Shown here: positions 1-11,334 of the stretch, piece after piece | Position numbering within the stretch: position 1 is the first letter of the stretch | Layout: the number at the start of each line of letters is the position of its first letter | Translations under genes and position numbers: made by a program | The notes under the pieces: generated by a model | Told to the model about the DNA's origin: nothing | The model's database searches: none | What the model saw: the letters and a program-made list of their open reading frames with translations, nothing else | Source: Fremontodendron californicum | Taxonomy: Eukaryota; Streptophyta; Magnoliopsida; Malvales; Malvaceae | Length of the DNA: 64,000 nt | NCBI GenBank assembly: GCA_030761205.1 | Contig: JAULJL010000015.1 | Span: forward strand, 14,637,501-14,701,500 | Reading direction: 5' to 3'

Positions 1-787
1 TAAATTATATCATATCATTTAGGATTGCATTATATTATTTAGACTTTGCTATGTCATTTTATTTATGTCATGTCTATACATATTCATTTCTTTCAAATGT
101 TTTCAAAAAGGTAATGATTTTTAATAAAATAAAGATATTCCCGAGTTAAAATAATTCATGAGTTCTCTGTCGGGTTTGCTGGGGAGAATATCATCAATTA
201 TCATTAATAACGGAATATATTCTTTAAAAAGAGAATGATTCGAAAAGTTTTCCAAAACTAATAAAAATTTCTATATTTTGCCACATTTGTTGGGGAATAT
301 AGGAAAATTTTGAATTTATAAATTCCGGATCATTTTCAATTAAAAATGGAATTATTTTTCTTTAAATTGAGAATTAACTTGAAATACTAAATTTAAAACC
401 GATTTTTTACCGAGACTTGAGATAACACACGATTAATAAGGTACCGATTTATACGGGTGTTGTGGGGGTGCTAATCCTTCCCCACATGTAACCAACTCCC
501 GAACCCGCTTCTTTGATTTCTCTGGTTTAAAACGCAGACTTGAAATTAGTTTTTAAAATGTTTTAATTAATTTTTAAAATATTTTATAAAACCTGTTTTA
601 ATAGGTGACCGATCACACCTAACTAAAAAATATTGGTGGTGACTCCATGTCTTTTTCAAGGTCATTTTCAAAACCTTAATTTTTTTTTAGAGGAATTAAG
701 TCGACTTTTCCTCGGATTTTTTTTAATGTCCCGCTTAACGAATAATAAAGTCTTGCGATGAGACTCGTTATTTTTTAGGTTGCGACA
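1..787 (+). repeat. 3' end of an Ogre-like long LTR
   Basis: This stretch matches, by eye, the last ~0.8 kb of the two 4.8-kb LTRs at 22,231-27,022 and 36,138-40,918, and ends with the same GGTTGCGACA terminus at 787. The sequence right after it is mid-RT of an Athila-type pol, so the LTR is inserted there. The left part lies outside the window, so a solo LTR and a full element cannot be told apart. The expected right target duplication would be ATGTA (788-792), with no left partner visible. Confidence 0.85.
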
Positions 788-2937
788 ATGTAGAGAACAT
801 CATAGAGGTTTATATGGATGATTTTAGTGTCTATGGTGATTTTTTTGATAGATGTCTAGAGAACCTTACACTTGTACTTGAAAGATGCATGGAAACTAAC
901 CTTGTACTTAATTAGGAAAAATGTCATTTTATGGTAGAACAAGGAATAGTTTTATGCCATGTTATTTCTTTTAGGGGAATAGAAGTGGATAAATCTAAAA
1001 TAGATATTATGCATTCTTTACCACCTCCCACAAGTGTCAGAGAGGTTTGTTCTTTTCTTGGTCATGCAGGTTCCTATAGAAGATTTACCAAAGACTTCTC
1101 AAAGATAACGTTACCTCTTTGCAAACAGCTACAAAAAGATGTGGTTTTCCACTTTGATGATAAATGCAAAGAGGCGTTTGAAACCTTGAAAGGACTCTTG
1201 ACATCAACACCTATCCTGCAACCACCAAATTGGAATGTACCATTTGAAATCATGTATGATGCTAGTGATTATGCTATTGGAGCTGTTTTAGGCCAACGGG
1301 TTGGCAAAGCCTCATATGCCATTTATTATGCCTCTCGAACTCTTAATGATACTCAATTGAACTATTCCACAACTGAAAAAGAGCTTTTGGCAGTTGTTTT
1401 TGCTTTAAAAAAGTTCCATTCTTATTTAATTGGACCTAAAGTAATTGTATTTTCTGACCATGTAGCTTTTAGGTACTTGCTCATAAAGAAGGATACCAAA
1501 CCACGATTGATGAGGTGGATACTTCTCTTACAAGAGTTTGATTTAGAAATAAGAGATAGGAGAGGTAGTAAAAATCTGGTTGCGGACCATCTTAGTTGTT
1601 TAGTTCATGTAGAGGATGCACTTCCATTGCATGAGAACGTTTCGGATGAGCAACTCTTTTCACTTAGCACAACAACTCCTTGGTATGCCGATATTGTTAA
1701 TTACTTAGTTACCAAGAAGTTTCCACAAGAGTTGACCATAGCTCAAAGAAATAAGATCAAGAGTGATGCCAAATACTACATTTGGGATGATCCTTACCTT
1801 TGGAAGCATTGCTCCGATCAGATTACAAGAAAGTGTGTACTCGAATTTGAATTTCATTCTATTCTAACCTTTTGTCACTCTTATGCATGTGGAGGACGCT
1901 TTGGATCAAAAAGAACAGCCATGAAAGTGCTTGATTGTGAATTCTTTTGGCCTACTTTGTTCGAAGACTCATATCTCTTTTGCAAGTCATGTGATCGTTG
2001 TCAACGAACAGGTAACTTAGGTGCTAGAAATCAAATGCCTCAAACCCCAATACTAATTGTAGAATTTTTTGATGTATGGGCAAGGATTTCATGGGTCATT
2101 TTCCTTCTTCCTTTGGCAATCTTTACATTTACTTGCTATTAATTATGTTTCAAAATGGGTGAAAGCAAAAGCCACTCGGACTAATGATTCTAAAGTTGTT
2201 TCAGATTTTGTAAAGTCTTAACATTTTTGCAAGGTTTGGAACACCAAAGGCCATAATCAGCGATAGAGGTACTCACTTTTGCAATAAGTCCATGGAAGCA
2301 CTTTGAGGAAGTATAACATCACACACAAGGTATCCACATCCTATCATCCACAAACTAGTGGGCAAGCTGAAGTGTCAAATCGAGAAGTAAAATCCATCCT
2401 TGAAAAAACTATTAATCCAAATTGGAAGGATTGGAGTTTACGTCTCGATGATGCATATAACAGCATAAAAGACACCCATTGGTATGTCTCCTTATCGTTT
2501 AGTTTATGGTAAACCTTGTCATCTCCTAATTGAATTAGAACATAAGGCCTATTGGGCTATAAAACAATGTAACATGGAGATGGATGAGGCAGGTAAGCAA
2601 AGAAAACTTCACTTACAAGAACATGAGGAGATAAGGAATGATACTTATGAGAATTCTAGAATATACAAGGAAAAAAACTAAGGTATTCCATGATAAAATG
2701 ATTTTAATAAAGAACTTTGTTGTAGGACAAAAGGTTCTTCTTTTCTATTCCCTCCTTAAGTTGTTTCTTGGTAAGTTACGTTCTAGATAGATTGGACCTA
2801 TTGTTATTACTAATGTTTTTACTCATGGTGCAGTTGAAATCAAAAACCCGAAAATAGGTAATGCATTCAAAGTGGATGGACATAGGTTGAAACCTTACTA
2901 TGAGAACTCTCCAATGCAAGATATAGAGAAGCTATAA
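788..2937 (+). pseudogene. Athila-type pol remnant (RT, RNase H, integrase)
   Basis: The reading frame starts inside RT just after the inserted LTR, at the YMDDFSVYG catalytic motif (about 814-840). A TAG stop at 913-915 replaces a conserved Trp. From 931 to 2142 the frame is open through RNase H: DASDYAIGAVLGQ, TEKELLAV, SDH and ADHLS carry the expected acidic residues. The integrase zinc region keeps CKSCDRCQRTGN, but the HH pair is damaged (GGRFGSKRTA where GGHHG is usual). Near 2070-2080 the integrase core frameshifts. It resumes in other frames at 2303 (HPQTSGQAEVSNRE) and 2484 (MSPYRLVYGKPCHLL), and the C-terminal domain ends with TAA at 2935-2937 after another in-frame stop near 2788. 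The copy is dead as coding sequence. Confidence 0.85.
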
Positions 2938-4549
2938 CTCTTTGAGCCAAACTACGTTGAATAAGGCTAGCATGAGTCTAAGTCGGGCTGAGGACAATAA
3001 ACCAAGCGCTTATTGAGAGGCAACCCAATGGATGGAGAGAACACATTATAATCAGATTTGCTATTTATTACACTCCATCCTTCTATCTTTTATAGTTTTC
3101 TTTAGTTATTTTTATTCTTTTGTTCTTAGTTCTTTTCTCTTACACATGATTCTTTCATTTGGTTTAATAGTATTACATTGAGGACAATGTAAGAATTACG
3201 TGTAAAGGGGAGAATTTAGGATTTCTTTTAAGTTAGATTGTTATTTTGAGTCTTTTAATTTTCTTTTAGTGTGTTTTAGTTACTTTCAATACTATGATGA
3301 GATATGGATCGCATAGTTCTAAAACTAGTTTATTGGTGAGAAGAATTTTATGAGAATTGAGATTGATATCATTTTTCATGAGCCAATGTTAATATTGTAT
3401 GATGATTCTGAAAGAAGCATGTTTATACTTAATCTGACTTGTATAAACATCCTTGTGAGTTTTTGAGCCTATATGATTGATGCATTATACATATCAATCC
3501 AATTTCTTTCTTGTGTGCTCTTATGATTACATGTTTCTCTAGAACTTGCTTTAAACCATTTGAGACTATATTGATACATATGACAACATGGATATGATAG
3601 AGGCATTAGGATTCTTACCAAGACCAAATCAGCCATCCCCTATTGATGTTCCAAGATAACATCCCCTTAGTGAGCCAATTTGAACCTACATTGAATAAGC
3701 TATTTCTTTGGTAACCATATCTTACACCTAGCCTAAATACACTTATATTTTTACCCTTGTTCTAAAGATGGATTGAATGTTTTGAGACATATTGCATAAG
3801 CAAGGAATATCTATTGAAAATTTGGGTTAGAAACAAGAAATAAGTGTGGGGGAGGAGAAAGGCAAAAGTCAAGAGAAAAAGAAAGGGAACATTGTCAAAA
3901 TACTTTCCCATATAAAATAAAAAAAATCATCTCTTAAAATTTTGGTTAAAGAAAGGATGTTACAAAGTTGGTAAGAATGAAGCAAATGCTTAACATGAAT
4001 ATTTAGCCTATGTTATTATGTTCTTCATAAGAGTTTTGAGAAGTTTTATATGTATAATCTTATTATGTCTCTAAATTCTATGAAGTCTTTGGAACCTTTG
4101 TGATATCATTTATCTTTTATTCTTTAACCACATTACAACCCCTTAGCCCCATTACAACCTTGAATAAGAACCTCTTGATTCATGAAGTTGCATGATCTAA
4201 ATAGTGGAGAATAGGTGGACAAGCAAGCATATGGTAGGACTGTTTTCATGAGATTGATTAAGTGTAAACACTTTACCACCACTTTATAGAGTGAAAATCA
4301 TGAGAGTATCCCATGTGATAAGTTTAGATTAAGTTTGAATATGCAATATTTTGATTGAGATATATTATATTAATATTGGCTTAACTCAAACTATTTACAT
4401 TCAAGCATGATTCTTTATGAACTTCTTTAAACTATTGATTATTTTATAAAGACTTGTCCAATGATTGTCTCTATTATATTGAAAGTAGATTAGATTAGGT
4501 TCTCTTACCTTGTTTCTATTTGATTTTGCTCGAGGACTAGCAAAACACT
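2938..4549 (+). other. Athila-like 3' noncoding region, no env-like ORF
   Basis: No credible reading frame is visible between pol and the polypurine tract, so no env-like gene remains. From about 3180 onward the sequence is homologous, in inverted orientation, to 6,514-8,130 of the neighbouring - strand element. Shared landmarks include the GAGACATATTGCA stretch, the segment TTTGGGTTAGAAACAA and an internal purine tract AAGTGTGGGGG. The two elements therefore share a 3' UTR type although their LTRs differ. Confidence 0.65.
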
Positions 4550-4564
4550 AAGTGTGGGGGAATT
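4550..4564 (+). other. Polypurine tract of the outer Athila-like element
   Basis: The purine-rich run AGTGTGGGGGAATTT lies directly before the LTR terminus TGATAAGTGC at 4565. This is the standard position for priming plus-strand DNA synthesis. Confidence 0.75.
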
Positions 4565-5032
4565 TGATAAGTGCTTAATTTCATACATTTTTCTATCTAC
4601 TTTTCTAATACTTTGTGCTTAGTTTCTTGAAATCCTAGATAGTTTACTATGATTTTATGTTTTGTAGATGCTATGGAGTTAAAAAGAATGAATTTGGAAA
4701 AGAAATGAAGCTTCAAGCACAAAGGAAAGTTGTATGCCCATCAAGGAGACATTAAGTGGCTAAACCTAACTCGAACCTTCCATAAATAAAACCTAGTGGC
4801 TGATCATACTCTTTCTACTTAAAAATCCTAGTTGGAAAACCATCCCATGGAAAAAAAACCCTAGCGGCAACTTTAAATTGCATGTGAAGAAGTCATCCGC
4901 CACCTCCTTGTTAGATACCTTGGGCTACCCTAATTCTTTTTCTTATTGAATACCCTAGCTGAAAACACACTTCTCATAGTCAAATAAGGAGTGGCGGCAC
5001 CTTGAGTTTTCATATATACTTCTTCTAGTCAA
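4565..5032 (+). repeat. 3' LTR of the outer Athila-like element, first segment
   Basis: The LTR starts with TGATAAGTGC after the polypurine tract. It is cut at 5032 by the - strand element and resumes at 14,436. The last five bases here, GTCAA (5028-5032), are the left target duplication of that nested insertion. Confidence 0.8.
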
Positions 5033-6501
5033 TGATGGAGACTCAATTAAGAGTTGTAAACCCAAGTGCAGGTTATGCTCAAGTAATAAATTCTCGGGTG
5101 TCCGAGGTCGAACCACAGGGAAGCGTATTAGTAAGTATAAGTTTATAAATATATAAGAAAAAGAAAATAAACAAGATATTAGGGAATCAATAACAAAGAA
5201 AGTAAACAAGATATTAGAGAACAAAATAAACAAAATAAAATAAAAGAAATTAAACAAGATATAAAAAACAATAAGAAAAGATGTTGAGGTTAGAGAATCC
5301 ACTCTTGTTGTTATGCTAAGATTAATCTTGTTTTATTACACAATTGAAATCCACACATAAGGGAGGTTCCAATCGGAAGGTTTAGCAATTCAGTCCAAAT
5401 TGTCCAACGTCCATAGCATATGATATTATGTTCATTTGGTGTCCTCAAAACTCATAAAAAGAGTCCAAGCATTCCTTATGCCAAGGTATATGTCTACAAC
5501 AAATCAAGGTTATGAAACCAAGCATTTACTGTGCCATTTTCATTGTCAATAATGAATCAAGATCCCTACTTTGCAAGTATGATTTTAAACCAAAAGAAAA
5601 TATTATCTATACTAAATGATGATTCATTTTAGCTCATGTTTAAGAGACTAACCTTATCATTTACCAAAAGCTTCACCTCATCACCTCAACAATATGATTA
5701 GCAACACATACTAGATATGAATAAAATGAAAAGAAATGTAAGAAACATAAGTAAATAAAGAAAAAGAAAACTAGAGAAAGGAAAGAAGAAGAAAACTTAG
5801 AGAATTTTATTACAATGGCTAATATCCTACCAATGTATCAATGTCTCCCAATACTCATCCAAGGCCCTCTATTTATACACATTTTGGAGGGCTAAATGAC
5901 AAGAGACAAGCTTTACAAATTTCAAAGGTAGGTATAATAGGTGGGTGCATTTTTCTAACAATTTTCGTCATATTGTATGACAATTCTGATCAGCCAGCTT
6001 GATGGTCGATTTTGTCAATGTTGGAGGCTCGATCTGATAAAATGGTCTTCTAGAAAAATATTCCCCTATCCGTTACGGATCCATAGCCGTTGGAATCAGA
6101 TCATTGTCTCATGTGGATCGGAAGACGTCATTGCACATCAGCCAACTTGATGGTCGATTTCGCTAGGGAAAACGACTCCGTTTCAAGAAGTGTAAAACAT
6201 GAAAAAGATAGATATGCCTCTTAACTTTGCACGGTTAAAATTTCAGCCTTATTGCTTCAGTGAAACTCCAGATATAGCTGATATGGAAAAAGGTGTCGAA
6301 ACTGGAACTGAACTGGATTTGCCCTTAATTGTTGATTTAACCTAGTAATCTGAAATCACTCAAAGAAACTCGTGAAAAACACCAAATTACATAAAAATAT
6401 AAAATATCATAAACACAATTAGACTAAGCAATAATAACTCGTATTTGACACAAAACAATAATAAAACATAACTAAAAACTATATAATTATACGAGTTATC
6501 A
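5033..6501 (-). repeat. 3' LTR of the LOG-carrying element
   Basis: It matches 12,934-14,435 along its length. On the - strand it starts TGATAACTCG and ends CTCCATCA. It is 1,469 bp long against 1,502 bp for the partner, mainly because of one ~33-bp indel. Open frames in it, such as 4,955-5,302, are chance frames in AT-rich LTR sequence. Confidence 0.92.
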
Positions 6502-6513
6502 CACCCCCACACT
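6502..6513 (-). other. Polypurine tract of the LOG-carrying element
   Basis: Read on the - strand, AGTGTGGGGGTG directly precedes the 3' LTR terminus TGATAACTCG. It closely resembles the outer element's tract at 4550-4564. Confidence 0.75.
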
Positions 6514-8213
6514 TAGATTGTTGCTAGTCCCTAGCAACGACTCAATAAAAATAAAATAAAAAAATCTAATCTAATCCATTTTCGTAGGAAATCACGGTGG
6601 CACTTAGCATGTGACACAAGCCTTTAAACCCCTAGGTGTCCCTAGTGGACGAGTTTAGTCTCGTGAGGGTTTGCTAGAACGATACCCACAAACATTGAAA
6701 AACTAAAATATAAGTAAACTACATACACTAAAAATATTTACTCCTAATCCTTTCAATATAAATTAGAGACAATCTTTGAACAAGTCTTAGAAACTAATCA
6801 ATAGCTCAAAGAATTTCACAAAAAATCATGCTTGAATGTAAATAAATGAGTTAAGCCAATATTAACATAACATATTTCAATCAAAATAGTGTATATTCAA
6901 ACTTAATCTCAACTTCTCACATGGGATACTCTCTTGATTTTCACTCTTTAAAGTAGTGGTAAAGTGTTTACACTCAATCAATCTCATGAAAACACTTCTA
7001 CCATATGCTTGCTTGTCCACCTATTCTCCACTATTTAGATCATACAACTTCATAAATCAAGAGGTCTTTATTCAAGGTTGTAATGGGGCCAAAGGGTTAT
7101 AATGTGGTTAAAGAACAAAAGGATAAAGATATCACAAAGGTTCCAAAGAGTTCATAGATTTTAGAGACATAATAAGATCATACAAATAAAACTTCTCAAA
7201 ACTCTTATAAAGCACATAATAACATAGGCTAAATATTCATGTTGAGCCTTTGCATCATTCTAACCAACTTTGTAACATCTTTTTCTAGAAGTTCAAGAGA
7301 AGATTTTTTTTTTTTTTAATATGGGAATGTATTTGACAATGAGCTCTTTCTTTTTCTCTTGACTTTTTCTTTTCTTTTCTTCCCCCACACTTATCTTTTG
7401 TTTCTAACCCAAATTTTCAACTAAAAATATCCCTTGTTTTTTTGCAATATGTCTCAAAATATAAAATCCATCTTTAGAACAAAGGTAAGGATATAAGTAT
7501 ATTTAGGCTAGGTGTAAGTTGTGGTTACCAATAAAACAGCATATTTAATGTAGGCTCAAATTGGCTCACTAGTAGGGATATTCTCTTAGAACATTAATAA
7601 GGGATGGCTGTTTGGCTCTGGTTATAATCCTAATGCCTCTATCATATTCATGTTGTCACATGTATCAATATACTCTCAAACGGTTTAAAGCAAGTTCTAG
7701 AGAATCATGTAATCATAAGAGCACTCAAGAAAGAAATTAGATTGATTTGTATAATGCATCAATCATTATAGGCTCAAAAACTCACAAGGATGATTATACA
7801 AGTCAGATTAAGTCTAAACATGCTTCTTTCTCAATCAACATATCATATTAACATTGGCTCATAAAAAGGTTGATATCAAGCTCAATTCTCATAAAAATCT
7901 TCTCACTAATAAATCTGTTTTAGACTTATGCAATTCATATCTCATTTTTTTTTTTTTTTGAAGAAGATTAAATCAAACTGACAAGGTATGTCTCAAGTCT
8001 CCCTTACTCAGACCTTGTTCAGAATGAATACTTCTAAATGTCTTAAAACACAACAATTTTTTTTTATTAGCAAAATATGTCCCTTACCCCCTACTAAAAT
8101 ATGACATTGTCCCCAATGTCAAATTTTAAAGGTAGAATTTAGGAGATATTACCTGCAGAGGTTGCTAACTACTTTTTATAACTGAGACACAACAAGCAAA
8201 ATGTTAGATAATG
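6514..8213 (-). other. 3' untranslated region of the LOG-carrying element
   Basis: I see no coding sequence here. About 6,514-8,130 is the inverted counterpart of 3180-4549 in the outer element. Two poly-T runs on the + strand (near 7,950 and 8,053) are poly-A in the element's sense direction. They could be traces of a captured processed transcript, or simple low-complexity sequence. Confidence 0.55.
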
Positions 8214-8861
8214 TCACAAAGACAAAGTGCAATCTACTCCTTGCTCGTCCATATCTCTTTTTCTTTTTCCGAGCGTTTGCGAAACAACCGTAGCAGATAA
8301 ATACTCATAAGCTTGGAGCTTTTTGAGTAAATCTTCAATGGTTGTAGCATAAATTATGGTTCTCCTTGCCTCTGAAAACATGAATCCATTATCCACAGCA
8401 TTATCTAAATATGAAAGCAAATTACTAAAATAACCATTAATATTAAGCAAACCAATGGGTTTCTTATTTGTGACCAAAGATGACCAAGAAGCCACGCAAG
8501 CTATTTCTTCCAATGTACCCAGACCTCCTGGTAAAGCAATGAATGCATCGGCAGAATGGTACATGATTGTCATCCGTTCAGGGATACTCCAGACTTGTAT
8601 TTCCTTACCCACGGTAGGTCCACAAAAATCTGTGAATAGTTTTGGCACGATTCCTAGAACTGGACTTCCTCCGGCGTGTGCTGCTGTAGCGACTGCTCCC
8701 ATTAAACCCGTACTACCGCCTCCATAAATCAACTGGATCTTTTGTTGGGCAAGTATTACTCCAACTCTTATGGCTTCATCAGCGAATATGTTATTTTTCC
8801 CTGGATAAGCACCTCCAAAGACACAAATTTTTTTAATGCGCTGGGACGAAGTGCTTTCCAT
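8214..8861 (-). CDS. LOG-like cytokinin riboside 5'-monophosphate phosphoribohydrolase, inside a retrotransposon
   Basis: This is an uninterrupted 215-aa frame, ATG to TGA. LOG enzymes release active cytokinin bases from their riboside monophosphates in the cytosol. Visible family features are the N-terminal Rossmann strand with CVFGGAYPG (13-21), IYGGGSTGLMG (45-55), a conserved Arg in IPERM (Arg96), and the signature PGGxGTxxE as PGGLGTLEE (111-119). GLLNINGYFSNLLSYLDNAV (137-156) also fits the family. The length is normal, and the tail (KRKRD near 199-203) is basic. Plant LOG genes usually have several introns. This ORF has none and lies in sense orientation between pol and the 3' LTR of a retrotransposon, so capture of a spliced transcript is inferred. 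Several positions differ from canonical LOGs (for example GGAYPG where CGSSPG is usual), so activity is uncertain. Expression would depend on the element's LTR promoter or an unseen local promoter. Confidence 0.85.
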   Translation of the reverse strand: MESTSSQRIKKICVFGGAYPGKNNIFADEAIRVGVILAQQKIQLIYGGGSTGLMGAVATAAHAGGSPVLGIVPKLFTDFCGPTVGKEIQVWSIPERMTIMYHSADAFIALPGGLGTLEEIACVASWSSLVTNKKPIGLLNINGYFSNLLSYLDNAVDNGFMFSEARRTIIYATTIEDLLKKLQAYEYLSATVVSQTLGKRKRDMDEQGVDCTLSL

Positions 8862-9136
8862 TTTTTTTTCTTTTTTGAGTGCCTGAAAGAGAATGAGTAC
8901 ATGGTGTAATATATAGAGTACTGAGTAGTGAATCAGACAAGAGCAACAATGTCGCCGAAAGTGTATCTGACCTGTCAGAAGAAAATGTTAACCTAACAAA
9001 AGATTTTTGCGTGATTTCAGGAAGAAAATCAAAAAGAGAAGAAAAATCAACCGTAAAAGTCAAAAGTAATAATGTCGCCGAAAGTGTATTTGGCATCTTC
9101 CTCTGGTTTTACGTCCAGAAACGGCTTAAACGCCTT

Positions 9137-9673
9137 CTATGAGTCGAGGATATGCTTCCCATCCAGTTTTCTTACAAGCTGGCAAACAGGGTCTTTTAAC
9201 ATCAGATTCCCAAGATGTTGCCATTCCCTTTGGAATTGCGGCCATAAATCAAGAATTTCTCTTTGTACGTCTCCACTAGGATGCGTCTCAAGAGAAAGTT
9301 GGATATTACCCAAATTCTCCTTACTCAGTCCATCCTTAATGAATTCAATTTTATCATCTCGATTAGAGGACGGAATCCCAATAGAACGATATTTAACGTT
9401 ACACGTCCATCGTGCACATTTGTAGCAATTTGAACTCATGCGCTTTGCTCGTCGCTTCTTTGCATAAGTGCTTCTACCTGTACCTGGTAAATGCAAAACA
9501 GGAAGATATTCATCTTCACGTACCTTGGCTTCAATTATCCAACGTATGTCTTCAGGAATCCCTTTGTGCATAAGCATTCTTAATCTTTCAAATCGAACTT
9601 GGTAAAGCTTCAGTAAAATATTTCGAGGAAAAGGAGGAAATCGTTTCTGCAATCTTTTGAGAATATCATCCAT
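9137..9673 (-). CDS. Unrecognised 178-aa ORF next to the LOG-like gene
   Basis: ATG to stop, 178 aa, in the element's sense direction, 275 bp upstream of the LOG-like ORF and 173 bp after the pol remnant. I do not recognise the family. Visible features are an amphipathic, Leu/Arg-rich N-terminal third (LKRLQKRFPPFPRNILLKLY), a basic patch KKRRAKR (about 73-79), a short Cys cluster CYKCARWTC (about 83-91) and a Trp/Leu-rich C-terminus. No transmembrane segment or signal peptide is evident. It could be a captured host gene fragment or an accessory ORF of this element family. Its intact state next to decayed pol sequences suggests a recent origin or selection. The product is probably soluble and perhaps nuclear, judging only from the basic patch. 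Confidence 0.5.
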   Translation of the reverse strand: MDDILKRLQKRFPPFPRNILLKLYQVRFERLRMLMHKGIPEDIRWIIEAKVREDEYLPVLHLPGTGRSTYAKKRRAKRMSSNCYKCARWTCNVKYRSIGIPSSNRDDKIEFIKDGLSKENLGNIQLSLETHPSGDVQREILDLWPQFQREWQHLGNLMLKDPVCQLVRKLDGKHILDS

Positions 9674-9846
9674 CCTGAAAAAAAATGAAAAAAAAATTGA
9701 AAGAGAAGTTTATATACAATATCAGTTTTGTGGGTAGCTGATGGAACCGACTTAAATAATCACGGAGTACCGTTATCCGCCATTTAACCGGGGTTAAAAA
9801 AAATGTATTTTTTTTTTTTGAAGATTAGTAAAAATTATATTTACAT

Positions 9847-11334
9847 CTAGTTATTTTCAAAACAAGGATCAGAAAGAAAAACAACCTCTTCTTGAGTAAC
9901 ATGATTTTCCGAAATGAGTTTGAGTCTTTGTCCATTTACCTTGAATACGTTACCATTTTGAGGATTCTCAATGTCAACTGCTCCATAATGATACACATGC
10001 TTAACCACAAATGGGCCAGTCCATCTTGATCTCAACTTACCAGGAAATATGTGAAGTCTAGAATTATAAAGTAGAACTTTTTGCCCAACATCAAATATTT
10101 TTCTTGAAATTAACTTGTCATGAAAGGCTTTAGTTCTTTCTTTATGAATTTTAGAATTCTCATATGCATCATTTCTGAGTTCCTCAAGTTCATTTATGAC
10201 TGGAAAAGTTTCATTCTCACCCAAAAATGAATATTTTAGCTCGGATGGTAATGGTTTTAAATCCAGCTTGGGTGGTTCAATAGTTGATGGTACAGTGACA
10301 TTTGTGAGTGATGGAAGTTCCTCAAACTTTTGTTTCCAACAATGCTTAACCTGAAAAGAATTTAACAAAGAATCAGTGTGTGAAATTTCTGAAGCATTAT
10401 CAAACTCACATTCAATTAAATAAGCTTCTAAAGGATCATGGAATGTGGTAGTGGTGAGATGTTCATGAACAAGTTCTTCAATGAAATCCACTTCATGTAC
10501 TTCTGAATCATCACCAGGTTGCTTGCAAATGTTGAACACATTTAATTCTAAAGTCATATTTCCAAAAGAAATGTTCAAATTACCATTCCTGCAATTTATC
10601 AGAGCATTAGAAGTTGCAAGAAATGGACGGCCTAATATAACAGGAATTTGAACATTTGGATTTGAAACAGTATGTGTGTCCAAAACAATAAAATCAACAG
10701 GAAAGTAAAAATTATCAATTTGAACCAAAACATCTTCAACTATCCCTCGAGGAATTTTTACAGAACGATCAGCTAGTTGAAGTGTAACAGGTGTTTCCTT
10801 GAGTTCACCTAAACCTAACTGTTGATAAACAGAAAAAGGCAAAAGATTAACACTAGCACCAAGATCAAGTAATGCACGTTCTATTCTAGTGTTTCCAATG
10901 AAGCATGAGATTGTTGGACATCCAGGATCTTTGAATTTTGGTGGAGTAAGGTGCTGAATGATTGAGCTCACACTTTCAGTCAGAAATGCTTTCTTTTGTA
11001 CATTATGTTTCCTTTTAACTGTGCACATGTCCTTCAAAAATTTAGCATAAGATGAAACTTGTTTGATTGCATCCAATAAAGGAATGTTAATCTTAACTTG
11101 TTTGAAAAGTTCATAAATTTCTGCATTTTGATTCAAATTCTTTATTGTTTGCAACCTTTGAGGAAAATGAGCAGGATGCATACCTTTTTCTTTGTCCAAA
11201 TTTTCAAGAAGTTCAGACTTACCATCATTCTTACCATTACTTTTCAGAGGGGAAGGAGGATCTTGGTCTTTTGATGGAATATTTTTGTCAATTGCCTTTC
11301 CATTTCGAAGAGTTGTGATAGAACTGACATTTTC
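9847..11334 (-). pseudogene. Protease fused to the integrase C-terminus (RT, RH and INT core deleted)
   Basis: The frame follows directly after a TAG that ends gag and stays open to the stop at 9847. It holds a linker beginning ENVSSITTLRNGK, then the aspartic protease with the active-site motif ALLDLGASVNLLP (about 10,840-10,880) and the flap/ILGRPFLAT region. Near 10,190 the sequence passes from the protease-RT linker (FLGENETFPVI) straight into the integrase tail (NELEELRNDAYENSK), followed by GPFVVKHVYHYGAVDI. Nearly 3 kb of typical pol (RT, RNase H, integrase catalytic core) is therefore absent, while the frame is preserved. The ATG-less upstream part shows it would be made as a gag-pol fusion only by read-through of the TAG. 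Confidence 0.8.

Noticed and set aside
4955..5302. Hydrophobic 115-codon - strand frame resembling a membrane protein (repeated at 12,883-13,203)
   Set aside because: It lies in AT-rich LTR sequence at an LTR edge and is hydrophobic only because of TTT/TTA-rich composition.
8455..8727. 90-codon + strand frame
   Set aside because: It is antisense to the LOG-like ORF and has no recognisable features of its own.
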